DNA from: Sinomonas humi
Lineage (GTDB): Bacteria; Actinomycetota; Actinomycetes; Actinomycetales; Micrococcaceae
NCBI RefSeq assembly: GCF_000802235.1
Contig: NZ_JTDL01000104.1
Span: forward strand, 124,001 to 188,000
Reading direction: 5' to 3'
DNA length: 64,000 bases
The notes under the pieces were generated by a model that made no database searches, was not told the DNA's origin, and was given only the letters and a program-made list of their open reading frames with translations. Of this stretch, positions 8,394 to 18,158 are shown piece by piece. The position numbers were made by a program, and so were the translations under genes. Numbering within the stretch: the stretch's first letter is position 1; every line of letters begins with the position of its first letter.

Positions 8394-10208
8394 GTGCGCG
8401 AGAAGATCGTCCCGCCCCTTGTCCCCCACGCGGTAGCAAGGAACATCACGGACTTCCTCATCGAGCAGGCGGAGAAGCCGGCCAACCCAGCCCTCTTCTC
8501 ACGCAGGGATCCCGACGGCTCTTGGCAGGACGTTCGAGCGACCGAGTTCCGCGCCGACGTCGAGCGCCTTGCAAAGGGGCTCATTGCCAGCGGGGTCGGG
8601 CAGGGCGCCCGGGTGGGCATCATGGCACGCACGTGCTACGAATGGGTGCTCGTCGACTTCGCGATCTGGTTTGCGGGCGCAGTATCTGTGCCGATCTACG
8701 AGACGTCCTCCCCTTCCCAGGTTGCCTGGAATCTTGGCAACTCGGAAGCTGTCGCCGCCTTCGGCGAGACGGCCCATCACGAGGACATGATCCACCTCGC
8801 GATCGAATCCTCGAACCTTCAGGTCACCAATGTCTGGCAGATGACGCCCGCCGGACTGGACCAGCTCCGAGCGGCGGGTGCCCAAGTGAGCGATGAGCAG
8901 CTCGAGGCCCGTCGGAGCGCCGCAGACCTCGACTCGCTCGCGACCATCATCTACACATCAGGAACCCTCGGCCGGCCCAAGGGCTGCGAACTGACCCACG
9001 GCAACTTCGTCGGCCTCTCCGAGAACACCATTGCGGCCGTGCCCCAGGTCTTCACTCCGGGCGCAAAGACGATCATGTTCCTCCCCCTCGCCCACGTGTT
9101 CGCGCGCTTCATCTCGGTGCTGTGCGTCGCCTCAGGAATCCGAGTGGGCCACACCCCGGACATCAAGAACCTGCTCCCTGACCTGCAGAGCTTCCAGCCC
9201 ACCTTCATCCTGGCCGTCCCCCGCGTGTTCGAGAAGGTCTACAACTCGGCAGCCACAAAAGCCGAGAACGAGGGCAAGGGGCGGATCTTCGGGCTCGCCG
9301 CCGAGACCGCGATCGCGTGGTCGGCGGCTCACGACGACGGCGGAAGCCCCGGCCTCGCACTCCGGCTTCGCCACCAGCTCTTCGACGTCCTCGTGTACCG
9401 GAAGCTGCGGGCCGCGATGGGGGGCCATATCCGCTACGCGGTCTCGGGGGGCGGGCCGCTCGGCAAGCGGCTGGGCCACTTCTTCCACGGAATCGGCCTG
9501 CTCGTCCTTGAGGGCTACGGCCTGACCGAGACCACCGCCCCCATCGGCGTCAACACGCCGTCCCGGATCAAGATCGGGACGGTCGGCGCACCGCTCCCCG
9601 GCAACGCCGTGCGTATCGCAGACGACGGTGAGATCCTCGCCAAAGGCGTGTGCGTCATGCGTGGGTACTACAAGCTGCCCGACCTGCAGGCTGAGACCTT
9701 CACCGACGGCTGGTTCCACACGGGCGATATCGGGGAGCTCGATGAGGACGGCTTCCTCACCATCACGGGGCGCAAGAAAGATCTCATCGTGACGGCGAGC
9801 GGGAAGAATGTGGCACCGGCACCGCTCGAGGACCAGATCCGGGCCGACGCGATCGTCTCGCAGGTCGTGGTCGTCGGCGAGGGACGGCCCTTCATCGCCG
9901 CGCTCGTGACTCTTGACGAGGAAGCCCTTCCGGGCTGGCTCGAACGGCACGGGCTGCCAGCCATGGATCTCGCCGCGGCTGCCGAGAACGAGGCCGTGCG
10001 GACCCATGTCCAAGCAGTGATCGACCGGGCCAACGATTCCGTGTCGAAAGCCGAGGCGATCAAGGCGTTCCGGATCGTCCCCACGGACTTCACCGAGGAA
10101 TCTGGGCACCTCACGCCGTCGCTCAAGGTCAAGCGGGCCCAGATCATGGCCGATTTCGGCACCGTCGTCGAGGAGATCTACGCGGCTCCGAAGGCCGCCT
10201 CGGTCTGA
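8394..10208 (+). CDS. Long-chain fatty acid--CoA ligase (FadD15-like AMP-binding enzyme)
   Basis: Activates fatty acids to acyl-CoA through an acyl-adenylate. It has 604 aa and a GTG start preceded by AAAGGAGCC. Seen: the adenylate P-loop TIIYTSGTLGRPKGCEL, in which Leu192 replaces the usual second Thr of TSGTTG; GYGLTETTAP; DGWFHTGDIGELDEDGFL; GRKKDLIVTASGKNVAP; and a C-terminal Lys region SLKVKRAQ. Length and order match the mycobacterial FadD15 / bacterial long-chain type. A palindrome at 8291 probably regulates it. It faces the MinD-like gene end to end, with 18 bases between the stops. Confidence 0.92.
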   Translation: MREKIVPPLVPHAVARNITDFLIEQAEKPANPALFSRRDPDGSWQDVRATEFRADVERLAKGLIASGVGQGARVGIMARTCYEWVLVDFAIWFAGAVSVPIYETSSPSQVAWNLGNSEAVAAFGETAHHEDMIHLAIESSNLQVTNVWQMTPAGLDQLRAAGAQVSDEQLEARRSAADLDSLATIIYTSGTLGRPKGCELTHGNFVGLSENTIAAVPQVFTPGAKTIMFLPLAHVFARFISVLCVASGIRVGHTPDIKNLLPDLQSFQPTFILAVPRVFEKVYNSAATKAENEGKGRIFGLAAETAIAWSAAHDDGGSPGLALRLRHQLFDVLVYRKLRAAMGGHIRYAVSGGGPLGKRLGHFFHGIGLLVLEGYGLTETTAPIGVNTPSRIKIGTVGAPLPGNAVRIADDGEILAKGVCVMRGYYKLPDLQAETFTDGWFHTGDIGELDEDGFLTITGRKKDLIVTASGKNVAPAPLEDQIRADAIVSQVVVVGEGRPFIAALVTLDEEALPGWLERHGLPAMDLAAAAENEAVRTHVQAVIDRANDSVSKAEAIKAFRIVPTDFTEESGHLTPSLKVKRAQIMADFGTVVEEIYAAPKAASV

Positions 10209-10226
10209 CCCGAGGCCTCCTGCGCC

Positions 10227-11477
10227 TCAGCCGACGAGCTCGTCGACAACGAGGGCGGCGAGTTCAGTCGCGGCGGCGCGGGTCGGTTGGCGGAGCTTGC
10301 CGAACTCGATCTGCGAGCCTTCCGCGAGGTGGCGGTCGTGTGGGATCCGGAGCACGTGCGCGACGCGCGTGCGGAAATGCTCCTCGATCTCGTCGACATC
10401 GACGCGCGTGCCCTCGCCCGCGCCGAGGTTGATGACGACAATCGCCTTCTTCACGAGGTCTTCACGGCCATGGGCCTCAAGCCAGGTGAGGGTCTCCGAG
10501 GCGAGTCGCGCCTCGTCGACGCTTCCGCCGGACACGAGGACTACGGCGTCGGCCTTCTCCAGGGTGCCCTTCATCACCGAATGGACCATCCCCGTTCCGG
10601 AATCCGTGAGGACGATCGAGTAGTAGCGCCCAAGGACGTCCGTCACCGCCCGATAGTCACCGTCGTCGAACGCGTGCGCCACCATGGGGTCCGGGTCGGA
10701 GGCGAGCACGTCCAGGCGCGAACCCTCGCGCGCGGTGTACTCGGAGAGCTGCGCGAACGAATCGACCGAGAAGCGGTCCTTCACCAGATGGCGCGCGGTG
10801 TGGGTTGCGCGGCCGGGGTTGCGGTCCGAGAGCGTTCCGCGATCCGGGTTCGCGTCCAACGCAATGACCCGGTCCTCGCGCAAGTCCGCGAGCGCCATGC
10901 CGAGGAGGGTCGTGACCGTGGTCTTGCCCACCCCGCCCTTGCGCGAGAGCACAGGCACGAATCGCGTCCGCTCCCCCAGACGCGTGGCGATGCGGTGCTC
11001 GAGGGCGCGGCGAAGCCGGACGTGGTCCGGGTCGCCGAGGTTCACGTAGCCGAGCGTTGCCCGGTATAGCCAGAGGCGCCAACCGGCCTCGGGCGGGGCT
11101 GCCGCCTTCTCGATGAGGCGATCCGATGTGAGCGACGACGCCGGCTCCGGCCCCTCCGGGCGGGTCCGCCGCTCGCTGGGGGGCTGGGCATCTGAGGCCA
11201 CGGGCTCGGGAGCCTCGGCGACGTCGGCGTCCGGCAGCGCTTCTGGCGCGCGGGCGGACACCTGCAGGTACCCGGCAGGGGGCTTGCCCGGCGCCGGAGG
11301 AACGGACGCGCCAGCCATGGGTGCCGGCAGAGCGAGCCCGGCGAGGGAACCCGCAGACGCACGCTCCCGGGCGTCCGCTACCGAGACCACCTCGAAGGGC
11401 GTGCCTGCCTCCTCGGCGGCACCGGCATCACCGGCCGCCTCGACGGCGTCGTTCTCTTGATTCTTCTCGTCGGTCAT
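10227..11477 (-). CDS. MinD/ParA-like ATPase with long disordered N-terminus
   Basis: P-loop ATPase of 416 aa. Residues about 1-125 are Ala/Pro/Glu-rich and predicted disordered by composition. The ATPase domain follows: deviant Walker A RKGGVGKTTVT (about residues 180-190), IALDANPDRGTL (Walker A' region) and IVLTDSGTGMVHSVMKG (Walker B/switch II). The deviant Walker motif with its early Lys is typical of membrane- or DNA-associated dimers. It resembles the actinobacterial MinD/ParA-like proteins with N-terminal extensions that accompany secretion or polar systems rather than chromosomal ParA, which is at 57018. No ParB, MinC or ESX gene is next to it, so its cargo is unknown. Confidence 0.85.
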   Translation of the reverse strand: MTDEKNQENDAVEAAGDAGAAEEAGTPFEVVSVADARERASAGSLAGLALPAPMAGASVPPAPGKPPAGYLQVSARAPEALPDADVAEAPEPVASDAQPPSERRTRPEGPEPASSLTSDRLIEKAAAPPEAGWRLWLYRATLGYVNLGDPDHVRLRRALEHRIATRLGERTRFVPVLSRKGGVGKTTVTTLLGMALADLREDRVIALDANPDRGTLSDRNPGRATHTARHLVKDRFSVDSFAQLSEYTAREGSRLDVLASDPDPMVAHAFDDGDYRAVTDVLGRYYSIVLTDSGTGMVHSVMKGTLEKADAVVLVSGGSVDEARLASETLTWLEAHGREDLVKKAIVVINLGAGEGTRVDVDEIEEHFRTRVAHVLRIPHDRHLAEGSQIEFGKLRQPTRAAATELAALVVDELVG

Positions 11478-11583
11478 GGCTCCCGCTCAGGCTCGACTGC
11501 TCACCGGGGCGGGCGGCGCCACTGCGTCGCCCGCCCCGGCTCTTCGACCGCAGCCAGTGTAGCGGGTCGGTTCCCGCTCAGGT

Positions 11584-14500
11584 TCAGGAGCTCTTGATCA
11601 CCAGAAGGAGGTCTCCGCCCTGGACCTGCTGAACGCCGTTCATCACGATCCGCGAGACGGTACCGGCCGTCGGCGTCGTGATGGAGGCCTCCATCTTCAT
11701 GGCCTCGATGGTCGCGACGGTGTCGCCCGCCTTGACGACATCGCCCTCCTTCGCCGTCACCGTCACGGCACCGGCGAACGGCGCGGCCACGTGGTTCGGG
11801 TTCGTCGGGTCGGCCTTTTCAGCCTGGGCGACGTTGCTCTCGACTGACCGGTCGCGGACCGACACGGGACGCGACTGACCGTTCAGGAGCGCCAGGACCG
11901 TTCGCATGCCCTTCTCATCCGGTTCGGAGACGGCTTCGAGCTGCGCGATCAGCCGGACGCCGCGCTCGAGCTCGATCACATGCTCCTTGCCGCGCTGGAA
12001 CCCGTACAGGTAGTCGCGTGTGTCGAGCACGGACAGGTTGCCGTAGGCCTCGCGGTTCGCGAGGTATTCCTTGGTCGGGCCGGGGAAGAGGAGCCGGTTG
12101 AGCGTTGCACGGCGCGTTGCGGAGTCTCCCCGGAGGGCCTCGGAGTCCTCGGAGCTCAGAGTCTCCTCGCGGACCTTCACCGTGCGGCCCTGCAGCGCCT
12201 TGCTGCGGAATGGCTCGGGCCAACCGCCGGGCGGGTCGCCGAGCTCGCCGCCGAGGAAGCCGATGACCGAGTCGGGGATGTCGTACTTCTGCGGGTTCTC
12301 CTGGAACTCGGCCGGGTCCGCGTTGAGGCCGACAAGGTGGAGCGCAAGGTCTCCGACCACCTTCGACGACGGCGTGACCTTCACGAGGTGACCGAGAATC
12401 CGGTCCGCCGCCGTGTACATGTCCTCGATCGCCTCGAAACGCTCGCCGAGGCCAAGCGCGATGGCCTGCTGGCGCAGGTTCGAGAGCTGCCCGCCCGGGA
12501 TCTCGTGGCGGTACACGCGGCCCGTCGGGCCCGGAAGGCCAGACTCGAACGGCGCGTACACACGGCGCACAGCCTCCCAATATGGCTCGAGAGCACTCAC
12601 GGCCTCGAGCGAGATGCCGGTGTCCCGAGGCGTGTGCGCGAGGGCGGCGACGAGGGCCGACGCCGGAGGCTGGCTTGTCGTGCCAGCAAGTGACGCTGAA
12701 GCGACGTCGACGGCGTCGACGCCGGCATTGACTGCGGCGAGGAGCGTTGCAAGCTGGCCGCCCGCCGTGTCGTGGGTGTGCAGGTGGACAGGGAGGTCGA
12801 ACCGCTCGCGCAGGGCGGTCACGAGCTTCGCAGCCGCGGCCGGACGCAGGAGCCCCGCCATGTCCTTGATCGCGAGGATGTGCGCCCCCGCGTCAACGAT
12901 CTTCTGGGCGAGGTCGAGATAGTAGTCGAGAGTGTAGAGCTTCTCGTCCGGGTCAAGGAGGTCGCCCGTGTAGCAGAGGGCCACCTCGGCGACGGCCGTG
13001 CCGGTCTCCCGTACGGCGCGGATGGCAGGGGCCATCTGGTTCACGTCATTGAGCGCGTCGAAGATGCGGAAGATGTCGATTCCGGTCTCGGCAGCCTCCT
13101 TGACGAAAGCGTCGGTGACCTCCTCCGGGTACGGCGTGTACCCGACCGTGTTGCGACCACGCAGCAGCATCTGGATGCAGATGTTCGGGATCGCGGCACG
13201 GAGAGCCGCGAGCCGCTGCCAGGGATCCTCGCCCAGGAAGCGGAGCGCCACGTCATACGTCGCACCGCCCCACGCCTCGACCGAAAGCAGCTGCGGTGTG
13301 AGCACCGAAACCGCCGGGCCCGCGGCGACGAGGTCGCGGGTCCTGACGCGCGTCGCGAGGAGCGACTGGTGGGCGTCGCGGAACGTCGTATCGGTAACGG
13401 CGACGGGAGCCTGCTCGCGAAGAGCCCTCGCGAAACCCTCCGGGCCCAGTTCGAGGAGGCGTTGCCGGGAGCCGGCAGGAGCATCCGCCAAGTCGACGGC
13501 GGGAAGCTTGTCGCGCGGATCAGCGTGTACCGTGAGTTCGCCATTGGGCTTGTTGACGGTTACGTCAGCGAGCCACGTGAGCAGCTTCGTTCCGCGGTCC
13601 GCGGAGCTCCTCGCGTGGAGCAGCTCTGGACGCTCGTCGATGAACGAAGTCGCGACGTTTCCGGCGACGAAGTCCTTGTCATCGAGCACGGCCTGAAGGA
13701 ACGGAATGTTGGTGGACACCCCGCGGATGCGGAACTCGGCAAGAGCGCGGCGGGCGCGCTTGACCGCGGTCGCGTAGTCGCGTCCGCGGCATGTGAGCTT
13801 GACGAGCATCGAGTCGAAGTGCGGGCTGATCTCCGCGCCCTGGTAGACAGTGCCGCCGTCGAGACGTACGCCTGCACCGCCCGCCGAGCGATAGCCGGTG
13901 ATCTTGCCGACGTCGGGGCGGAATCCGTTGGCCGGATCCTCGGTCGTGATGCGGCACTGGAGCGCCGCACCCTTGAGCTGAATCGACTCCTGGGAGAGCC
14001 CGAGGTCCGCGAGGGTCTCGCCCGAGGCGATGCGCAGCTGCGCCTGGACGAGGTCGACGTCGGTCACCTCCTCGGTGACCGTGTGCTCGACCTGGATGCG
14101 GGGGTTCATCTCGATGAAGACATGCTGACCCGCGCGGTCGCCGACCGTATCGACGAGGAATTCGACGGTCCCCGCGTTGACGTACCCGAGAGCCTTCGCG
14201 AACTTGACCGCATCCCTATAGAGCGCCTGACGGATTGATTCGTCGAGCTGGGGCGCAGGCGCGATCTCGATGACCTTCTGGTGGCGCCGCTGAAGGGAAC
14301 AGTCGCGCTCGAACAGGTGCACGACGTTGCCCTCGCCGTCGGCGAGAACCTGGACCTCGATGTGCCGCGGACGCAGCACTGCCTGCTCGAGGAAGACCGT
14401 CGGGTCGCCGAAGGCGGCGTCCGCTTCGCGCATCGCGGCATTGAGCGCCTCCGGGAGGGCGTCCCGCGCATCGACACGTCGCATGCCGCGCCCACCGCCG

Positions 14501-14985
14501 CCGGCGACTGCCTTGACGAAGATCGGGAAGCCGATCGAATCAGCCGCCTCGATGAGTTCCTCGACATTCGAACTCGGCGCGCTCGACTTGAGTACGGGGA
14601 TGCCGGCTTTGCGGGCAGCCGCGAGCGCGTGGACCTTGTGGCCCGCAAGCTCGAGCACCTCGGCCGGCGGCCCCACGAAGGTTATGCCCGCTTCCGCTGC
14701 GGCACGGGCAAGCCGGGGATTCTCCGAGAGGAAGCCGTAGCCGGGGTAAATGGCGTCCGCACCGGCTTCCTGGGCAACGCGGATGATCTCCTCGACGTCC
14801 AGATAGGCACGGACGGGGTGGCCTTCCTCGCCGATGAGGTAGGCCTCGTCCGCTTTCTGACGATGGATTGAGTTGCGGTCTTCGTAAGGGAATACGGCAA
14901 CGGTCTTGGCACCAAGTTCGTAGCCTGCGCGGAACGCTCGGATAGCGATCTCTCCGCGATTGGCCACCAGAATTTTCGAGAACAC
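11584..14985 (-). CDS. pyc: Pyruvate carboxylase
   Basis: Biotin enzyme that carboxylates pyruvate to oxaloacetate for anaplerosis. The 1133 aa match the single-chain alpha4 form. Order seen: biotin carboxylase (ILVANRGEIAIRAFRAG at the N-terminus, the ATP-grasp glycine-rich loop KAVAGGGGRGMR, EMNPRIQVEHTVTEEV); the carboxyltransferase TIM barrel (DTTFRDAHQSLLATR, LHTHDTAGG with metal-binding His residues); the PC tetramerisation region; and the biotin carrier domain with EAMKM, biotinylated Lys at about 1097. Start ATG, single gene. It is divergent from the ParA-like gene at 15185. Function is confident. Confidence 0.97.
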   Translation of the reverse strand: MFSKILVANRGEIAIRAFRAGYELGAKTVAVFPYEDRNSIHRQKADEAYLIGEEGHPVRAYLDVEEIIRVAQEAGADAIYPGYGFLSENPRLARAAAEAGITFVGPPAEVLELAGHKVHALAAARKAGIPVLKSSAPSSNVEELIEAADSIGFPIFVKAVAGGGGRGMRRVDARDALPEALNAAMREADAAFGDPTVFLEQAVLRPRHIEVQVLADGEGNVVHLFERDCSLQRRHQKVIEIAPAPQLDESIRQALYRDAVKFAKALGYVNAGTVEFLVDTVGDRAGQHVFIEMNPRIQVEHTVTEEVTDVDLVQAQLRIASGETLADLGLSQESIQLKGAALQCRITTEDPANGFRPDVGKITGYRSAGGAGVRLDGGTVYQGAEISPHFDSMLVKLTCRGRDYATAVKRARRALAEFRIRGVSTNIPFLQAVLDDKDFVAGNVATSFIDERPELLHARSSADRGTKLLTWLADVTVNKPNGELTVHADPRDKLPAVDLADAPAGSRQRLLELGPEGFARALREQAPVAVTDTTFRDAHQSLLATRVRTRDLVAAGPAVSVLTPQLLSVEAWGGATYDVALRFLGEDPWQRLAALRAAIPNICIQMLLRGRNTVGYTPYPEEVTDAFVKEAAETGIDIFRIFDALNDVNQMAPAIRAVRETGTAVAEVALCYTGDLLDPDEKLYTLDYYLDLAQKIVDAGAHILAIKDMAGLLRPAAAAKLVTALRERFDLPVHLHTHDTAGGQLATLLAAVNAGVDAVDVASASLAGTTSQPPASALVAALAHTPRDTGISLEAVSALEPYWEAVRRVYAPFESGLPGPTGRVYRHEIPGGQLSNLRQQAIALGLGERFEAIEDMYTAADRILGHLVKVTPSSKVVGDLALHLVGLNADPAEFQENPQKYDIPDSVIGFLGGELGDPPGGWPEPFRSKALQGRTVKVREETLSSEDSEALRGDSATRRATLNRLLFPGPTKEYLANREAYGNLSVLDTRDYLYGFQRGKEHVIELERGVRLIAQLEAVSEPDEKGMRTVLALLNGQSRPVSVRDRSVESNVAQAEKADPTNPNHVAAPFAGAVTVTAKEGDVVKAGDTVATIEAMKMEASITTPTAGTVSRIVMNGVQQVQGGDLLLVIKSS

Positions 14986-15184
14986 GTCGACTCCTGATCG
15001 GGGGCACTGAAGGGTGCGGCTAGGTGGTGCCTAGTCTCTACACCAGCAAAGTACCAACTCAACGCCGTGTGCTCGGAATCACTGCGGTCGCAGCTTGTAA
15101 TGTGCACGACGCATGGCCGGGCGTGTGGGCCGGAATGGTCGCTCGGCCCCACTAAGATGGTGGAGAGTCGGCCAGCGGATAGGT

Positions 15185-16021
15185 GTGGATTCTCCAGTGC
15201 AAGTAGTCAGCATCAGCAGCCTCAAAGGTGGGGTTGGTAAGACGTCTGTGACCACGGGACTGGCATCGGCGGCGCTAGCCGCCGGGATCCCGACCCTCGT
15301 CGTCGACCTCGACCCGCATGCCGATGCCTCGACCGCGCTCGGGGTAGCCTCCGACGGCAAGCTCGAAGTCGGCCGTGTGCTGAAATCTCCCCGCCGTGTG
15401 AAGCTTTTCGACAACATCGTCAGCAGCAGCTGGGTCCGGAGAGCGGCCAGCCTCGAGGGCAGGGGAACCCGCAGGCTCGATGTTGCCTTCGGCGGATCCC
15501 TCAGCAGCCTGTACGACCGGCCTGACCTCGGCCGTCGCGACCTCCGCCGCCTCTCGCAGATGCTCGATGGAGTCGAGGACTACGGTCTCGTGCTCATCGA
15601 CTGCCCGCCCTCGCTCAACGGCTTGACCCGGATGGCATGGGGCGCCAGCAATCGCGTCCTGCTCGTCGCAGAACCGGGGCTGTTCTCGGTTGCTGGCACG
15701 GAGAGGACGATGCGGGCGATCCAGCTCTTCCGGCAGGAGTTCGCACCGAAGCTCGCACCCGCGGGCATCATCGCCAACCGGGTGCGCGCTTCCTCAACGG
15801 AGCACGCCTACCGGCTCGAGGAGATGAAGCAGATGTTCGGCCCGCTGCTCCTCGCCCCGCACATCCCCGAGCTCGCAAACTGGCAGCAGATCCAAGGCGC
15901 TGCTCACGCAGTCCACCACTGGCCCGGAGACGCGGCGCGCACGACAGCCGCCCTCTTCGATCAGCTGCTCAAGGCCGTCATCAAGCAGAGCCAGGAATTC
16001 CGTCCTCGCGCCTCTCGCTGA
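15185..16021 (+). CDS. Orphan ParA-family ATPase
   Basis: P-loop ATPase of 278 aa from GTG 15185; GTG 15197 is an alternative, and an upstream ATG at 15113 would add an Arg-rich leader unlike the family. Seen: deviant Walker A LKGGVGKTSVT, VDLDPHADASTALG, LIDCPPSLNGL (Walker B), and a C-terminal ParA-like helix region. No ParB-like gene or repeated parS-like site adjoins it, so it is not a complete partition locus. Next to it sits the merR-ftsR-garA block; the same linkage of a ParA-like gene to this block is seen in other actinobacteria. Substrate or cargo unknown. Confidence 0.85.
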   Translation: MDSPVQVVSISSLKGGVGKTSVTTGLASAALAAGIPTLVVDLDPHADASTALGVASDGKLEVGRVLKSPRRVKLFDNIVSSSWVRRAASLEGRGTRRLDVAFGGSLSSLYDRPDLGRRDLRRLSQMLDGVEDYGLVLIDCPPSLNGLTRMAWGASNRVLLVAEPGLFSVAGTERTMRAIQLFRQEFAPKLAPAGIIANRVRASSTEHAYRLEEMKQMFGPLLLAPHIPELANWQQIQGAAHAVHHWPGDAARTTAALFDQLLKAVIKQSQEFRPRASR

Positions 16022-16048
16022 CGTTTCGTCACTGGGCTTTCGATACGA

Positions 16049-16078
16049 CAAAGGGCACCCCATCGTGGGTGCCCTTTC
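16049..16078. terminator. Bidirectional intrinsic terminator between parA-like and merR
   Basis: The stem AAAGGGCACCC / GGGTGCCCTTT with a short loop (about 16050-16077) is perfect and is followed by TTTCTC on the plus strand. It lies between two converging genes, where it can serve both. Confidence 0.85.
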
Positions 16079-16114
16079 TCATCCCTGGCGCTCGCGCCGT
16101 CGTCGTTCCCCGAC

Positions 16115-16708
16115 TCAGCCGGTCTTCCGTGCAGCCCGACGCCGGCCCAGCTCATCGCCTGGGAACGTCTGGTCTTCTGCATGCTCGCTGGGCAGTTCCG
16201 CGAGGCTCCCCTCGACCTCGCGCCACACGCGGCCCACAGCAATTCCGAAGACGCCCTGGCCACCTTGAACAAGGTCGATGACTTCGTCGGCTGAGGTGCA
16301 CTCGTAGACCGAGGCGCCATCGCTCATGAGCGTGATCTGGGCAAGGTCCTCGACCCCGCGCTCGCGCAGGTGTCCGACAGCGATCCGGATCTGCTGCAGC
16401 GAAACCCCGGTGTCGAGGAGCCGCTTGACGACCTTGAGCACGAGGATGTCGCGGAAGCCGTACAGCCGCTGCGAACCGCTGCCTGCGGCTCCGCGCACGG
16501 TTGGCTCAACGAGGCCCGTCCGGGCCCAGTAGTCAAGTTGCCGATACGTGATGCCTGCCGCCTTGCAGGCGGTAGGGCCACGGTAGCCCGCTTCTTCGTC
16601 GAGCACAGGCAGGTCCTCGCTGAACAACAGGCCCTGCTCGCCGACGGGGACATCAGCGCCGGGCCCGCTGATCTGACGCAGCTTTCCCGACTCGCCCTTG
16701 GGACTCAC
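16115..16708 (-). CDS. MerR-family transcriptional regulator (Rv1830-like)
   Basis: Winged-helix MerR regulator of 197 aa. I choose GTG 16708 because AAGGAGGGTGAC precedes it at good spacing; the longer frame to 16747 lacks such a site. Seen: an N-terminal tail, then GYRGPTACKAAGITYRQLDYWARTGLVEPTVR, the MerR helix-turn-helix plus wing, LYGFRDILVLKVVKRLLDTGVSLQQIR, and a long C-terminal domain without effector cysteines. Its place next to the bifunctional-nuclease gene and ftsR matches the mycobacterial Rv1828-Rv1830 order. The regulated genes are not shown by the sequence. Confidence 0.88.
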   Translation of the reverse strand: MSPKGESGKLRQISGPGADVPVGEQGLLFSEDLPVLDEEAGYRGPTACKAAGITYRQLDYWARTGLVEPTVRGAAGSGSQRLYGFRDILVLKVVKRLLDTGVSLQQIRIAVGHLRERGVEDLAQITLMSDGASVYECTSADEVIDLVQGGQGVFGIAVGRVWREVEGSLAELPSEHAEDQTFPGDELGRRRAARKTG

Positions 16709-16917
16709 GTCACCCTCCTTCTCTCGCCCCCCGCGGGGATGCTGCACCGCCCCAGAGAGGGAGGCTACTGAAGAGCAGCACTGTAATTACATCCAGCAGT
16801 GCAACTACCAGTGTCACCCCAGCCAGTCGGCGATGCAATGGGAGCTTCCAACGACGACGTTAGAACCGACGGGAGGGGAAAGCAAAGACCGCGGCCCTGA
16901 GCCGATGCCGTGTCGGA

Positions 16918-17424
16918 CTACTCGTCGAAATCCTCAGGTTCCACGTCCGCGAGGAACTCCCGGAAGCGGCGCATCTCGCGCTCCTCTTCCTCCGGGCTCG
17001 GCGACGCCTCCTCCGTGCCTTCCTCGCTGCCTTCCGCGAGCTGGACACCAGCTTCCTCGAGAACGGCGTCCGCGCACCAGATGCGGCAGTTCACCCGAAG
17101 CGCGACGGCGAGCGCGTCCGAGGCGCGGGACTCGATGACCGTGCCGTCGTCAAAGCCGAGCTGGGCATAGAAGACGCTGTCCTGGACTGCAACGATCGTC
17201 GCGCTCACGACCTGACGGCCGAGGCCGTGCACGACATTGACGAGCAGATCGTGCGTGAGGGGCCGAGGAGGGACGACGTGCTGCTGGGCGAGCGCGATCG
17301 CGCTCGCTTCCGCGGTGCCGATCCAGATGGGGAGATGCCGTTCGCCCTGCTTCTCTTTGAGGAGGACGAGCGGTTGGTTGGACGGCAGCTCGATGCGCAC
17401 GCCGACGACCTCTACTTCGATCAT
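16918..17424 (-). CDS. Bifunctional nuclease domain (BFN/DUF151) protein, Rv1829-like
   Basis: 168 aa, starting at ATG 17424, which has GGAGGGG upstream and overlaps the ftsR stop as ATGA; the longer frame to 17481 is inside ftsR. Seen: VVGVRIELPSNQPLVLLKEKQ, HLPIWIGTAEASAIALAQQ, RPLTHDLLVNVV, DGTVIESRASDALALAL-like ESRASDALAVALR, then an acidic tail. Plant and Thermotoga relatives of this domain have reported nuclease activity, but the actinobacterial role is unclear; the conserved pairing with MerR-type genes suggests a regulatory or division-related function. Confidence 0.88.
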   Translation of the reverse strand: MIEVEVVGVRIELPSNQPLVLLKEKQGERHLPIWIGTAEASAIALAQQHVVPPRPLTHDLLVNVVHGLGRQVVSATIVAVQDSVFYAQLGFDDGTVIESRASDALAVALRVNCRIWCADAVLEEAGVQLAEGSEEGTEEASPSPEEEEREMRRFREFLADVEPEDFDE

Positions 17425-18149
17425 GACCCCTCCATCCTCGAGATGCGGCCGTGCACGAGCGCACGGTGGAGCGTGAGGCATAGGTCGCTGATCTCCCGGG
17501 CCGTTTCGGCGGTCCGCGCCCGGGCCGCTTCGTCGCGACGCGATGCGATAGGAGCCACGGCTCGTTCGACGAGCCCGAACTCGCGCTCGGCGGCCGCACG
17601 GAACTGGCCAAGATGGCGCGGCTCGATCCCGTGGGACTCGAGCTGCACGCAGGCCCGCGCGACCTGGAGGGCGTGCTCGTCGTACCGGCCATCTTCCTCG
17701 GAAATGAGCCCATAGCTCCTGAGGGCCTCCACGAGCGAGACGCTGGCCCCGGACTCCGCGCGGAGCTGCTCCTCTGAGAGCGCGCGCGCCCTCGTTGTTC
17801 GAAGCTCTGCCGCGACGTCGTCGCTCACCGCCCGCGGCGCGAGCGTCAGGCCGCCCGGGAGACTTTCCGGCCGCTCTCCACGGTCGATCGCATCGAGGTA
17901 GTCCTTGATCACCTTGAGCGGGAGGTACTGGTCACGCTGCAACGCGAGGACGAACCTGAGGCGCTCAACGTCCCGCTCACCGTACTGCCGATAGCCGGCA
18001 GGGGTCCGCTCGGGAGAAATGAGGCCCTTCTCTTCCAGAAAACGGATCTTCGAAGCCGTCATGCTCGGGAATTCCCCGGCCAAGGCAGCCAGAACTTCAC
18101 CGATGTTGAGGCTCGACGCCCCCCTGCGCTCCGAATGAGCCAGTGCCAT
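17421..18149 (-). CDS. ftsR: MerR-family regulator FtsR (Rv1828-like)
   Basis: 242 aa. The N-terminal MerR domain reads LNIGEVLAALAGEFPSMTASKIRFLEEKGLISPERTPAGYRQY, with the helix-turn-helix and wing, followed by VERLRFVLALQRDQYLPLKVIKDYLDAIDRGE. Corynebacterial FtsR activates ftsZ, and the mycobacterial homologue Rv1828 has the same length and neighbours (garA upstream, bifunctional nuclease downstream, overlapping by ATGA). It lies 9 bases after garA, so garA-ftsR-bfn are probably one mRNA. The activating role here is transferred from relatives and is not shown by the sequence. Confidence 0.88.
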   Translation of the reverse strand: MALAHSERRGASSLNIGEVLAALAGEFPSMTASKIRFLEEKGLISPERTPAGYRQYGERDVERLRFVLALQRDQYLPLKVIKDYLDAIDRGERPESLPGGLTLAPRAVSDDVAAELRTTRARALSEEQLRAESGASVSLVEALRSYGLISEEDGRYDEHALQVARACVQLESHGIEPRHLGQFRAAAEREFGLVERAVAPIASRRDEAARARTAETAREISDLCLTLHRALVHGRISRMEGS

Positions 18150-18158
18150 GCGCGCCCC

